Positions 1-21,672 of a stretch of 64,000 nucleotides of DNA are shown here, piece after piece. Position 1 is the first letter of the stretch. Each line of letters opens with the position of its first letter. Position numbers and translations under genes: made by a program. The DNA comes from Corticium candelabrum. Lineage: Eukaryota > Porifera > Homoscleromorpha > Homosclerophorida > Plakinidae. The notes below the pieces were generated by a model, which ran no database searches, had not been told where the DNA came from, and saw only the letters and a list, made by a program, of their open reading frames with translations. The DNA is taken from contig NC_085095.1 of NCBI RefSeq assembly GCF_963422355.1, positions 6,955,327-7,019,326 on the forward strand. The letters are read 5' to 3'.

Positions 1-598
1 CATAACCAAGAAACACACAAACATACAGACAAACACACAAACAAACATACAGACAAACACACAAACAAACATACAGACAAACACACAAATACACAAACAA
101 ACATACAGACAAACACACAAATACACAAACAAACAAACAGACAAAAACACAAACAAAATACACACACACACAAACAAACAAACAGACAGCAAACACACAA
201 ACAAACAAACAAACAGACAGACAAATACACAAGCAAACAGACAAACAGACAAATACACAAACAAACCACAAACATACAAACACACACACAAACAAACAAA
301 CATACAAACACACAAACACACAACAAACAAAGAGACAAACACACTCAAACAAACAAACAAACAAACAAAAAACACAAACAAAAACACAAACAAACAAACA
401 GAAAAACACACAAACAAACAGACAAAAACACAAACAAACAAACAAACAGACAAACAAACAAAGAAACAAAAACACACAAACAAACAGACAAAAACACAAA
501 CAAACAAACAGACAGACAGACAAACAAACAGACAGACACACAAACAACAAACAAACAGACAAACAAACACAAACAGACAGACAAACAGATAAAATACG
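1..598. repeat. CAAA/CAGA-type low-complexity tract
   Basis: The first 600 bases are built almost only from short CAAA, CAGA and CACA words, with no coding signal. Apparent open frames rich in Val, Cys and Leu on the minus strand are products of the repeat. The tract lies downstream of the last DOP1 exon that can be read, so it is probably another repeat-filled DOP1 intron. Confidence 0.85.
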
Positions 599-701
599 TT
601 TACAAACACAAAAATACCAACGATAAGCAAACAAAGCAACATGAGATGCCACTACAAAACCAACCTTCCTCATTCTCTGTTTCTTTCTCTTGTTGCATTA
701 C

Positions 702-10306
<9,605 letters not shown>

Positions 10307-10861
10307 CGTCGGCTACGAAGTCTGCACTTTCGATGACTAATAGTCACGTGCTGCACGCGCGTTACAATTAGGGTGTGACGTCACATTTGTTCTCGACTTT
10401 TTTCCAATGTCAACAAAATAATTACACCAAACGTACACGTTAGTTTTAGCATAATTCTTTTATAAATAAATAAATTAGTAGTCAAGTACTTTTATTTTTA
10501 ATAGCCCGTATGTTAATTAATTAATTAATTAATTTATTTATTTTATTTATATTTATCTATTTATTTATTTAATATAGCTAATAATTTAATTATAATTTAT
10601 AATTACAATTATTTACAAATAGATACAAATATGGATATAAAAATAAATATAAAATAGATATAAAAATAGATATAAAAATAGATATAAAAATAGATATAAA
10701 AATAAATATAAAAATAAATATTAAAGTTGTTTTAGTAGAAAAAGTAACTAACGTTCTAGTTGTTTTTAATAGCCCGTATGTTGATAGCCCGTACGTTTTA
10801 TACCCCGTACGTTTATAACCCGTATTTCCTTAACCTGTCAGTTCGCTTACACAGTGAGAAG
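10307..10861. promoter_or_regulatory. Shared 5' region of DOP1 and MPC2
   Basis: DOP1 starts leftward at 10306 and MPC2 starts rightward at 10862, so this 555 bp spacer must hold both promoters. Its left end is GC-richer, with CACGTG-containing and GACGTCAC-like words (about 10345-10385) that resemble E-box and CRE sites. The middle (10490-10740) is nearly pure A+T with an 11-12 bp ATAAAAATAGAT repeat. Just before MPC2, three near-copies of the word AGCCCGTATGTT occur. No clear TATA box is seen for either gene. Confidence 0.6.
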
Positions 10862-11472
10862 ATGGCAGTTGCTGCGTGGACCAGAACGTTGAATAGAATA
10901 GAAACGATGTTGCCGCCGACAGGAAAGGTGCTTTGGAACCACCCAGCAGGTTTTACGCTCATTTCTCACCTTGCGAGCGCGTCAGTCAATCGTTCTATTC
11001 TTTCACAGGGTTAAAAACGATTCATTTCTGGGCGCCAGCGTTTAAATGGGTGAGCCACCACTCAAGGATGCGAGATTTTTGTATCACGTGACTGGTATAC
11101 TGTGTGTCACAGGGTCTAGTGATTGCCGGTTTGGCTGACTTAGCGCGACCTCCAGACAAGCTGAGCGTACGACAATCCGGGGCCCTGGCTGCGACAGGTC
11201 CCGTATTTAATTTCTATGTTTTTCCTAATTGATGTACAATAGTCCTTTAATAGGATTTATATGGTCAAGATACTCGACTGTGATTATTCCAAAAAATTGG
11301 AATCTCTTCAGTGTCAACATATTTCTTGGCTGTGTCGGTCTCATCCAACTCTCTCGCATCTACAAGTCAGTAAACTAGATTTGCGATGTTGTCTATAAAC
11401 TCCACATTCTCTTTCAGGCATCAGCAAGCACTCAAAACGGAAGAAAACGCACTGAAATCGAATCCATCGTAG
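10862..11472 (+). CDS. MPC2: Mitochondrial pyruvate carrier subunit 2
   Basis: Inner-membrane subunit that, as a heterodimer with MPC1, brings pyruvate into mitochondria. Five exons are readable: 10862-10949, 11009-11049, 11113-11197, 11254-11365 and 11418-11472 (TAG). All introns are tiny (50-63 bp) GT-AG introns, and all phases match, giving 126 residues, close to the 127 of human MPC2. Family landmarks in order are WNHPAG (after a short amphipathic N-terminus), HFWAPAFKWGLV, GLADLARPPDKLS, the AATGFIWSRYS membrane segment, VIIPKNWNLFSVN, and a basic tail after LSRIYKHQ. The first ATG fits the family start. The gene is head-to-head with DOP1. No frameshift or missing motif is seen. Confidence 0.96.
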
Positions 11473-11740
11473 TCAGTTGCACCAAATCTGGTCGAACAAG
11501 AATTTGTGTTTTAGACTGAGAGACGAGTCGAATGCATTGTTGTATATAATACTAGAGTGTTTTTGACTTTGTTTATCATCATATGTTTTAGCTGCTGTCT
11601 CTTATTGCTTTATGTATATTATTCTCTCGCAATCTCCGTGTGTATATATACAGGTTGTTATGTCGTATTTCTGCAACTCTTGTTTGCATTGGGTTGAGTT
11701 ACGTTTCGTCTCCTGAGCCTTCGTCTGTAAATGAAAACAG

Positions 11741-11800
<60 letters not shown>

Positions 11801-12050
11801 GAAATGTGATGGACAAATGATCAGCTACAGAAAGAAACAAACAGGACAGACTGTAGACAGACAGACAAAGAGTGACAGAAAAACAGGTAAGGCACAGAGG
11901 CTGTGTATACATCAGACCCTTCACGAGTGTCAAGGAAAGAACTAAAATAGACATACAAAAAGACATCGAGACATACAGACAATACGCAATGGACAGACAA
12001 AGAGCAATCCAAAATAGTACGTGTACAGTGTAGTGCTTGACAAATTAGAT
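11473..12050. other. Spacer 3' of MPC2 with (CA)n
   Basis: No gene seen. It holds the MPC2 3' region, a (CA)n tract at 11742-11799, and scattered CAGA words from about 11850 to 12000. Confidence 0.7.
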
Positions 12051-12346
12051 TTTTGTATTGGAAAATGCATCTCTCAATATATTAACTATTGGGGGGGGGG
12101 TGTATCTCACAATACACTAGACTATCGTATTGGAGGGATGCATCTCACAATACTAGACTATTATATTGAAGGGATGCATCTCACAATACACTAGACTATT
12201 GTATTGGAGGGATGCATCTCACAATACACTAGCTGTTGTATTGCAGGGATGCATCTCACAATACATTAGCTGTTGCACATTGGAGGGATGCATCTCACAA
12301 TACATTAGCTGTTGTATAGCAGGCATGCATCTCCCAATTTTTTTCT
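12051..12346. repeat. 38 bp hairpin minisatellite (array 2)
   Basis: About seven degenerate copies of the same unit found at 5835-6172 (GGAGGGATGCATCTCACAAT core), in the same orientation, with a run of ten G near 12091. It lies between MPC2 and the 3' end of the DCAF6-like gene. Confidence 0.9.
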
Positions 12347-12389
12347 ATTTGAATATATAATATATACCTAATACGCAAATGATCGGCTA

Positions 12390-12880
12390 CAGAAGCAAGC
12401 AAAAAACCACAGACAGTAGGCAAATGGACAGACTGATAGACAGACACACACAAAGCGTAGACAAATAAAAAGCAATCCAGACAGATAGACAGACAGACAC
12501 AAAGTGACAGCCAAATAGACAAACAAAAAGCAATCCAGACAGACAAACAATAGGCAGATGTACAGACTAATAGACAGACAGACAGATTATTATACTTGAA
12601 CTCTTACTCTACTAATAACAATCGCTAACTTTACGTATGCATAACAATAATAGTCAATGAACAAAATGTTGAACGTCTTTATCAGACAGACAGACAGACA
12701 GAAAGCGCCAGACAAATAGACAAACAAAAGCCATCCAGACAAACGCAGAGACATGAAATGAACACATAGACAGACACAAAACAGACAAACAAACAACAAA
12801 TGGGCAGATACACTGTGCACACAGACAAATACACACATACTTAATGTACAAACAAACAAACAGACAAACAAATAGATGCA
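12390..12880. repeat. CAGA-rich tract
   Basis: Mixed CAGA and CAAA words downstream of, and probably overlapping the 3' end of, the DCAF6-like gene. Two similar blocks with AAAAAGCAATCCAGACAGA (about 12465 and 12528) show local duplication. Confidence 0.8.
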
Positions 12881-13123
12881 CAAGCAGTGAAAGAGCACGT
12901 TGACTAAGGATTGTCGATGACTGCCAACCTTGGTTCTGTTCTGTTTGTTGGGCGTTGTCTTGATGCTGTCTGTTGCGACGTGATATCGCCGCCATCATAC
13001 GAATCATCAGACCAGCAGGAATGGTTAACGTCTGACGGTTCTCTGACAACATTTGTTCATTTAGAGCCACAACCTGAGAGGAAAGATACAAATAATGTGC
13101 TGCACTGTGTGAAGGAAACGTCC

Positions 13124-13212
<89 letters not shown>

Positions 13213-13243
13213 ATGCCTGCGTGTGTGCATGTGTGCGTATGTG

Positions 13244-13306
<63 letters not shown>

Positions 13307-13670
13307 TGTGTGTGTGTGTGTGTAACTCAAACCTTTGTCACATTTCCCATGTCTCTTGCTTCTTTCAATAACGGCGACCAGATCTTCACATTATGGTCAA
13401 TCCCACTTGATGCCAACACTAACACAATACCATCATTTCTCACTACATCTCCATCAATACTTTATAATTCTACCGTTTACCTGGATGATAAGGGTGAGGC
13501 TGTAAGCAGTTGACAACATGACGGTCTCCTAGTAAGAGGTTCACTAAGCGTCCAGTTTGTTTGTGCCAGAAAAATATTCGACCACAGTCGCTGCCACTCA
13601 TCACATAATTGTGGCCCCAGAAGTTCACCTCCTTGATCTATAAGATTTGGTGGTCATTATCTGAATAACG

Positions 13671-13726
<56 letters not shown>

Positions 13727-14161
13727 GCTAAACACATAAACAGACAGACAAACACATAGACAGAGACACATAGACAGACAGGCAGACAGACAGACACATA
13801 GACAGACAGGCAGACAGACAGACACATGACATACAGACAGACAGACAGACAAACACATAGACAGACAAACAGACAGACAGACAGACTACACATAAACAGA
13901 CAGACAGATAGACAGACAGACAAACAAACAAACACATAGACAGACAGACAGACAAACAAACAAACACATAGACAGACAGACAGACAAACACATAGACAGA
14001 CAAACACATAGACAGACAAACAGTCAGAGACAACACATAAACAGACAGACAGACAGACAGAAAACAGACAGACAGACAGACAAACACATAAACAGACAGA
14101 CATACAGACACATACACAGACAGACAAACAAACAGATAGACAGACAGACAGACAGACAAAC

Positions 14162-14202
<41 letters not shown>

Positions 14203-14238
14203 CAAACAGAAAAACAAACACATGCACACGTACACACA

Positions 14239-14287
<49 letters not shown>

Positions 14288-16052
14288 TCATCTCCCTATT
14301 TCTCAGTCTTCACACTCACCATTGTCCTTGCATTCCGATGCCCTCGATACATCATACTCACTCGCGGTCGAATAACACACTCTGCCTCCCCGTTATTCAA
14401 ATAAGCAACCGTATCCTGCATATGCAAGCGAAACGCCTGCTGAATTCTACGAGCAGCAGCCTCTTGTTTCAATACCAAATCACCATCATCCATTCGATCA
14501 CACTCTCTGTCATTACTGTCACCATCTTGTACATTCTCGGTGTTATCAAGCAATTCTGTTGGAGCTTGTCGCTTGTCACCGTCTTGGCTACATACACGGA
14601 CACCATTGATTTCGTGTGTATCAACAGACATGCCAGCGATCGCCGTGTTGTCGCCGTCGTCGTGCATGTTGTCGATGTCATCTCTATGTGATACATCAGA
14701 TGGTAAAGTATCTAGTGTATCTGATGTATTGTGAGTTGTATTTTTCTTGACTGTTTGCAAAGTGCCTGATACATGATTACACATTGCAACCACTTCTGTC
14801 TGCTCATCTGTTGCGGTGTCATTACCCGTTCTCTTCGTGTGATCGCCGACATAATTGGTTGCCTCGGCAACAGCCATGCTAACATATGAATCATTCATCC
14901 CACTCGTCGCACTATGCATCATATCTCCATTCGTATCCGCCTCAGTTGTGTCATCGTTCATCACATTAGACGATGATGCCGAACTAACCGAACAAGACAA
15001 CAACCGCGTTTCCTCCTCGGAATCAGAATGCGAATCATCGTGTGACAACTGCTCGCCAATCCACCGTGTAAACGCAGTAGAAACGCGCTCTAAAAGCGAC
15101 TGTTGCTCGTTCGATGATTCTTGTTGGTCGTTCGTAGGCCGAGCATCTGGCCCAGTGTCCGACCAATCTCCACGTAAACGCAGCCGTCTGAGTGACGCCT
15201 GGCTGACGACATTGTCACTAGTGATGATCTCTTCTTGCTCTTCTAACGTTGGGATGTGAGACGTTTGCTCGTCGACAAACAGCAAAGGATTGTACTCGTC
15301 AAGAGGCGAGAAAAGATAAATATAGTCGGTTGAATAACTCACTAATACTTCTTGGCCATCGTGACTGTATTGTATGGATGTGACGCGTGTTGGCTTGTCT
15401 TTCAATTGTGGAGGGCAAAAGATACTGAACGGGCGTGGATGGATTGATGTGATCATACGACGATCGAATAGTCTGACCGTACTGTCGTTTAGACCAACGG
15501 CTAAGTGATAGGGAAGAAACGGGTTTGATGAAATCGCCATGACGGGCATGTGGAGGTCGAGAAGAACGTCCTGTGGGAAAGAAAGCGAGATCAGTATAGA
15601 TGTGTGGTAATTGATTTATGGCAGTGTGGGGTCACCTCGTGGCATTCTTCGCATAAACAGCGTTTCTTGACGCGAAGGTCAAATCGTCTCACTGTGCCGT
15701 CTTCGCTGCAGCTTAAGAACTCGTAGGAATCGTTGGGTGTAGTGAGAACCTACAATTATGTCATAGTGAGAGGAATTCAAGTGATTACTAGAATACTCAT
15801 ATGAACGAGGATGGTCAGATAGCCAGCCAAACAAACAGACACATAGACAAACAAGCAAACAAACAGAGAGACAAACAAACTGATACACAAACAGACAAAC
15901 AAACCGATACACAAACAGACAAACAAACAAACAAACATACAAAGAAACAGACAGACAACAAATAGACAAACAAACAGACAGACAAACTTACAGACAAACA
16001 GAAAAACAAACAAGCTTACAGACAAACAGACAGACAGACAACAACTAGATGA

Positions 16053-16083
<31 letters not shown>

Positions 16084-16699
16084 AACAGACAGACAAACAG
16101 ACAACAAACAGACAGACAACAAATAGATGAACAGACAGACAAACAGACAGACAAACAAACTGATATACAAACAAACAGACAGACAACAAATACATGAACA
16201 AACAGACAGACAACACAAAACATGAACAGACAGACAAACAGACAAGACAAACAGACAGACAAACAAACAGACAAACAGACCAACAAACAGAAACCAAGCA
16301 AATCAAAGTTCTCTACCGCACTTGATATGTTGTTCCTCCATGGCAATTGAAAGGCATTGTTCCCCATGTTGATTCAAACTCGACCTCAGTGTAGTGTAAC
16401 GTACCATCACCAGCACATGACACAATCTAAATCAGACTCCCCATTACCGGTACTACATCATCCTCACCAACCAATAAATCATCCATTCATTCACCCGTGA
16501 GTCGTTAGTGTTTGGCATAAATTTGGCTGAGAATATGTTTGATCTGTGACCTGACACTATACTATGTAGTAGCTGAAATGGAATAGATGCAGAATGTTGA
16601 CTTGTTGTTGTTAATGTATTGGAATGATGGCATATGATAGTAAGTTAGCAAAAAGTATACTACAAATACACACACGCACAAATACACACACACGCACAA

Positions 16700-16756
<57 letters not shown>

Positions 16757-17572
16757 CACACGCATGCACACGCACACAGGCACACACGCACACACACAGA
16801 CAGACAGACACAGACACAGACACACACTCACACACACAGACACAGACACAGACACAGACACAGACAAAGACAGAGACACACAGACACAGACACAGACACA
16901 GACACACAGACACACAGACACACAGACACACAGACACACACACACACACACACACCTTCAACTCTAATTTTCTGCAAACCATAGTTCTTACACTGCGGTA
17001 AAATATGAATAACTAGATAATTATATTAACCTCAATTCAGTAAATACACGTGACACATTGCAAACTCCCCGAATATATACATAAACACTTGCAATACAAA
17101 CCATTGAAACCCAAAATTTCTTACAAACCCAACGTCTAACTATTCACCCTACCAACATATCATTATTCCACAACGCACATCACAGTCACCATGACAACAA
17201 GAATTTCACACGATGACGTCACGTTTTCCGTACCCTTCCCGACGAGGCTTTGTAAACGTTCAAACGGCAGTCATCCGACCCGGTTAGAATAAGACTACCA
17301 TTATCATTCCAACTGACCGTGTTCACGCAACCGCTATGGCCAGAATAGATACTATCTAGCTCCAAACGTCGCAAAAGCGACTCGTTGTCTGACACAACAA
17401 ACGGTATGAGAGGGTACTCTGTGTTAGGGTAACAGTGTGGTTTACCTTGAGATGAGTATAGGAGAGAGAAGCCTAAATCAGCTCCCGTTTGTCTTCTATC
17501 TAAGAGATACGGGAGAGACATCTCAAACACATACGGGAGTTTGAGACGGGAGCATGTGGCCTCGGATTCCAT
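12654..17572 (-). CDS. DCAF6: DCAF6-like WD40/IQ protein
   Basis: Predicted substrate receptor of the CUL4-DDB1 ubiquitin ligase, the known role of DCAF proteins. Exons: 17572-17234, 16572-16495, 16426-16322, 15749-15636, 15570-14320, 13637-13481, 13418-13333 and 13073 onward; all join in phase. WD40 repeats are seen in exons 1-5 ([81 protein letters not shown]). The FDLR motif matches the WDxR-type motif used to bind DDB1. [18 protein letters not shown] block, typical of DCAF6, follows the first WD set. An acidic, Ser/Thr-rich linker leads to an IQ motif ([11 protein letters not shown]), then two more WD repeats and a [14 protein letters not shown] tail. The conserved part ends near 12909. 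The frame stays open through repeat DNA to a stop at 12654, so the true 3' end is unresolved. About 760 residues are conserved. The exon 3 donor (GTGCGG) is weak but fits the alignment. Confidence 0.92.
13127..13322. repeat. (GT)n microsatellite in DCAF6 intron
   Basis: Two GT blocks separated by about 40 bases of GCATGCCTGC-type sequence. They fill the last DCAF6 intron, between the exon starting at 13073 and the exon ending at 13333. Confidence 0.93.
13668..14288. repeat. (CAGA)n then (CA)n in DCAF6 intron
   Basis: A 550 bp CAGA/CATAGACA tract followed by a (CA)n run (14236-14285). It occupies the intron between exons 15570-14320 and 13637-13481. Confidence 0.93.
15828..16300. repeat. CAGA/CAAA intron repeat
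   Basis: CAGA and CAAA words fill the DCAF6 intron between exons 16426-16322 and 15749-15636. Confidence 0.9.
16666..16960. repeat. (CA)n and (CAGACA)n repeat
   Basis: A CA run is followed by a CAGACA-type array and CA again, in the first DCAF6 intron. Confidence 0.93.
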
Positions 17573-17692
17573 TTAGTTATTGGAAGATACTGCACTGTTT
17601 GTGGGGGTTGGGTGACTGTGGAGTATATGTGGAGTATATGATAGGTACGTGAAGGTACACATGTCAGTAAAGAGTTGAAAGTGATAGCAAGT

Positions 17693-17693
<1 letters not shown>

Positions 17694-17763
<70 letters not shown>
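17694..17763. repeat. (GT)n microsatellite
   Basis: Pure GT tract in the short spacer between the DCAF6 start (17572) and the end of collagen A (17961). Confidence 0.95.
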
Positions 17764-17960
17764 CCATGTGCCTTATAGTTACAACCTTAAATCCCACTCT
17801 TCATCTAGTCTCTAATATAACAGATAAACGTCAGGTACACTGTATTTCATCTATTGATGTCAATAACCCGCAAACAGTGTCACCTCATCTACCAAAATGT
17901 ACACAAGAAGTGCATCTACATGTATCAATATCATCAGTATCTCACAACTCTCGGTCAATA

Positions 17961-18299
17961 TCAATAGACAGGCTTGATGCCAGCATGCCACTTCGACTCC
18001 AAGACCTTCAACATGCCTTTGACAACATCAATCTTCTTCCACAGTGCTGTGAGATCAGGTGTATCCTGCGGGATGGTAATGATTACAAACAGCACGACAG
18101 ACACGACCAAACAATGCTGCTTACAGCTTTGCCTGCTGGACCAGGAGAACCTGCGTAACCCTGAGGGCCTTTCACGTTCTGTACACAAAGAGATGATATT
18201 AACAGGTATGACTACATATATATTACACCCACACCCACACCCACACAGACAGACAGACAGACAGACGCGCACACACACGCGCACGCACGCACACACACA

Positions 18300-18373
<74 letters not shown>

Positions 18374-20950
18374 CTAGTGTATATATATATATATTATTAC
18401 AGATGTATGACATGGTAGCTCAGCACTATACCTTCCCACGACTACCATTTGCTCCACGACGTCCTTGATATCCTTTGTTACCCTGAATAGAACAACAAAC
18501 AAACTCACACATCAACATCCACATGTTCACGCATGTGTCTCCTCCACCTTAGGTCCCATATCTCCGGGACTGCCATCACTTCCTCGAGCACCATGGTTAC
18601 CATTCGGACCCTACACACAAACAACAGAAACCATAGCAAGAGAATTAACCCCTCAATGTATATCATAATGTATACCTTTTTGCCTGGGGGACCCACTGGT
18701 CCTTTTGGTCCCTTCTTGCCCTACATTTTGAGCAACTAAATGAGTCCAATTATGACACATAAATAATTAACTTTGTTATCACCTACCTTTGGACCTTGAG
18801 GACCCACTGGTCCCACTGGTCCCATGTCACCAGCATCACCCTGTTCTCCATCATCACCATTCTGACCATCATCTCCTCGTTGACCCTTCCAGTAGCAACA
18901 ACACAATTGCAAGGTAACCAACTCAGTCGTAGCGAATCAATTCAGACCTTTGCTCCGTTCTTTCCATTGTTGCCCGGTCGGCCATCATGTCCATTGGCAC
19001 CCTTAAATGCAACAGCATTCAGTCAACACTCCACGGGATGCCCGTTTTCTTGCCTACCCTCGGTCCTTTGTCACCGGTATAACCCGCCTTTCCCTTCTGT
19101 CCGATAGCCCCGGTGGCTCCTTTGTCACCAGTATCACCGTCCACTCCGGTATCACCCTGTGGTCCCTGCTCTCCCTTGTCTCCAACCTGTCCCTGCTCTC
19201 CCTTATCTCCCTTTAATCAAATCATATTACTCACACGATCCGGTCACTCACACAACACGCGTAGCCTTACAGTTGCGCCTGTCTGACCGTTATGTCCTCG
19301 ATAGCCCTTCGGTCCCTGCAATAATCAACCGGTTAATCACCACATTTTGTCAACTTTTTTCATATATATAATCACCTGATGTCCCGGATCTCCTTGAGGA
19401 CCAGGATGTCCTCGTGGACCCTGATGTCCCTACGTCACAAAATGTATTGACTTCATTGCACAACATGCGTCAAAATTACAGTCGACTATACCATCTGTCC
19501 CTTCTGTCCCGGGCTACCATTCTTCCCCGGATGACCCTGAAACAACAAAAATTGAAAACGTGAAAAGATGAGCCACCAACGATGGAGATTAAGTCCTACA
19601 TCGCGACCATTGTCGCCCGTCTCTCCAACATGTCCCTGCTCACCGTCTATTCCATCATGACCCTGCAAGCCATGAGTAAAAAACCTACACACACTTTAAT
19701 ATCAATATACTCACGGGGTTTCCCGGATATCCTTTCAATCCCTGGGGTCCAACGGGTCCCTTGCTGCCATCTTTGCCATCAACGCCATCTTTACCCGGAT
19801 GTCCATTAACACCTCGAGCACCAACATTACCCCATGAACCGTCATCACCGGGGTAACCCTAAAACATCAAACAAGCGCAAACTGACTCTTAAAACGTCGA
19901 CATTTCAAGCACAAAGACGCGCACCGTTTGTCCCTGTTGTCCGTCTTTTCCATTGTTGCCATTGTGGCCTGCGTACCCTTTGGGGCCCTGATAGAGAAAG
20001 AAACATCGTACATGACAAGTAATCAGGAGAAAGAACAAGAAGAGAATCGGCTGTCATACAAATCATCAATAACAAAAGAAATTGGGGTCTAAAAATACAA
20101 ACACGCATTTTCCCACCACGCACGCACGCACGCATGCGTAGAAACACGAGTAAATGTCGTTAAGACGACAAGCAATGGCCAAAACATAGTACCTTCCCAC
20201 CACGCATGCGCGAACACTATTAAATCTCGTTGCTATGGCAACAAGCAATGCACCTTCCCTCCACGCACGTGCAGAAACATGAATAAACCCTATTGTTAAC
20301 GGCCAATAGAAGGTGCTACTTGCTATACAAAGGGATGGACGCACGTTTGGTCCAGTTGCTCCGTTCTTTCCCGGATGTCCAGGCCATCCGTTCTCGCCTC
20401 TCTCGCCGTTTTGTCCGTCTTCACCATCCTCACCATCAGGACCCTACACAAACAAACAGAAGCGAGACTCTAGACTCACTCCAAACAGCCACACACGTCA
20501 AGTAGGTCACCTTTGGTCCTTTCGCTCCCGGATATCCAGGATAACCACCAGGACCCTAACAACAACAACAACACATCCTTACAAACAAACAATAAATATA
20601 ACAAACGGTTGACAGACTTGAGGCCCACGCGGTGGATAAGCCGATCCGCTTCGTCCGGGTGCGCCGCGGTCCCCCTTAGGTCCTGCAGCATCCTACACAA
20701 GTCGGACAGACGAGTAGACATCAAAAAGACGGAAATTTTGAAAAACGTGGAAAACACTACCTTGTAGTTGTCATAAGTGTATGGGTTGTATGGATTATAA
20801 GGGTCATAGCCAGGATACCCAGGCTGTAAAGAAACGGTCGATTGAAGGACAAGAGAGTGAGTGTCACTGTGTGTGACATACCTGAGTGGCCTGTGCGAGA
20901 CTGTAGACGAGTACGAGTCCCGCCACGTACAACAGCGACTGTTTCCACAT
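17961..20950 (-). CDS. Short-chain collagen A (462 aa, 19 exons)
   Basis: Secreted triple-helical matrix protein of sponge short-chain (spongin-like) type, by inference. Exon 1 (20950-20882, MWKQSLLYVAGLVLVYSLAQA) is a signal peptide. A Tyr/Pro/Asn-rich NC segment follows (20823-20761), then about 380 residues of Gly-X-Y. Exons: 20692-20618, 20555-20511, 20443-20345, 19987-19925, 19858-19715, 19662-19600, 19536-19492, 19429-19376, 19315-19271, 19210-19058, 19001-18948, 18885-18787, 18720-18676, 18610-18548, 18482-18432, 18178-18125 and 18065-17961 (TGA). Nearly all helix exons begin with a whole Gly codon and are multiples of 9 bp, the classic fibrillar-type exon rule. A one-residue triplet interruption (GKN-VKG) sits at the 18432/18178 exon junction. 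The C-terminus is a short heptad-patterned segment (LWKKIDVVKGMLKVLE), probably for trimer registration, ending in Tyr. Its upstream neighbour is a divergent paralogue with the same plan. It lacks fibrillar or type IV NC1 domains. Confidence 0.93.
18242..18373. repeat. (CAGA)/(CA)n in collagen A intron
   Basis: A CACACC, CAGA and long CA tract, ending in (TA)n near 18380-18393, in the intron between the last helix exon and the exon starting at 18482. Confidence 0.92.
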
Positions 20951-21672
20951 AACAGACAGCAGTGATGCTCAACGCGCGTCCGGATGAGTTATGAAGGAGG
21001 ACGAACATATACTGAGCTTATAATACTGCGCAGACACTCGCAATCCAGGCAACGCTCGAACCCGATTGGAAGGCAAGCAAAGTCATCAGCCGGTCTCCTA
21101 TAATGTCTACAAAAATGAGACACTATGACATCTCCCGCTGTTACTTTATCTATACAGCATGGTGTAGTAATCTATAGATACACGGTTGATGCTTGTAAGG
21201 CTTGTGTGATACTTAGTGTGTATGTATATTTAGACATTTAGTTCCAATCTAATGGCAACAGCGTGGACGGTCTTCATGTAGTCTAACAGAAGTGGAAGCT
21301 GCTGCCTGGTGAAGCATGGCTGTTGTCGGTATGGATGCGTCACTTATTGCATCAGACTCGCTTTGCTTCAAAAAACAACGCCTGGAATGTCATCAACCCG
21401 GGCGTACGCGGAAAACCCACGCCTGTCTGTCGGATACTACAAGTGCGATGTCCTGCTGACAGTACAAGCTACAGATAGCAACATTCTTGTCTACTACGTC
21501 TGTTAGCATCCGTTTCTGTGAAGATACCGCACAGCCAAACGACGACTGTACTGCCCGACTATGCGCGCTTTCCTAAGCATCAGAGCGATATAAAAGCCGC
21601 GGTCGTTGAAACGACTGACATTCTCGACGTCGCAACTTGAACGGCAGTTTGGAGTTCGTTCTGTGTAGCAGC
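20951..21672. promoter_or_regulatory. Bidirectional collagen promoter region
   Basis: The 722 bp between the two collagen start codons must drive both genes. For collagen B a TATAAAAG box is at 21589-21596, 77 bp before its ATG, in a GC-rich setting. For collagen A the minus strand reads TATTATAAG at 21025-21017, 67-75 bp before its ATG. The two TATA-like boxes at matching distances suggest strong, tissue-specific initiation, as is usual for matrix genes (inference). No other gene is seen here. Confidence 0.7.
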
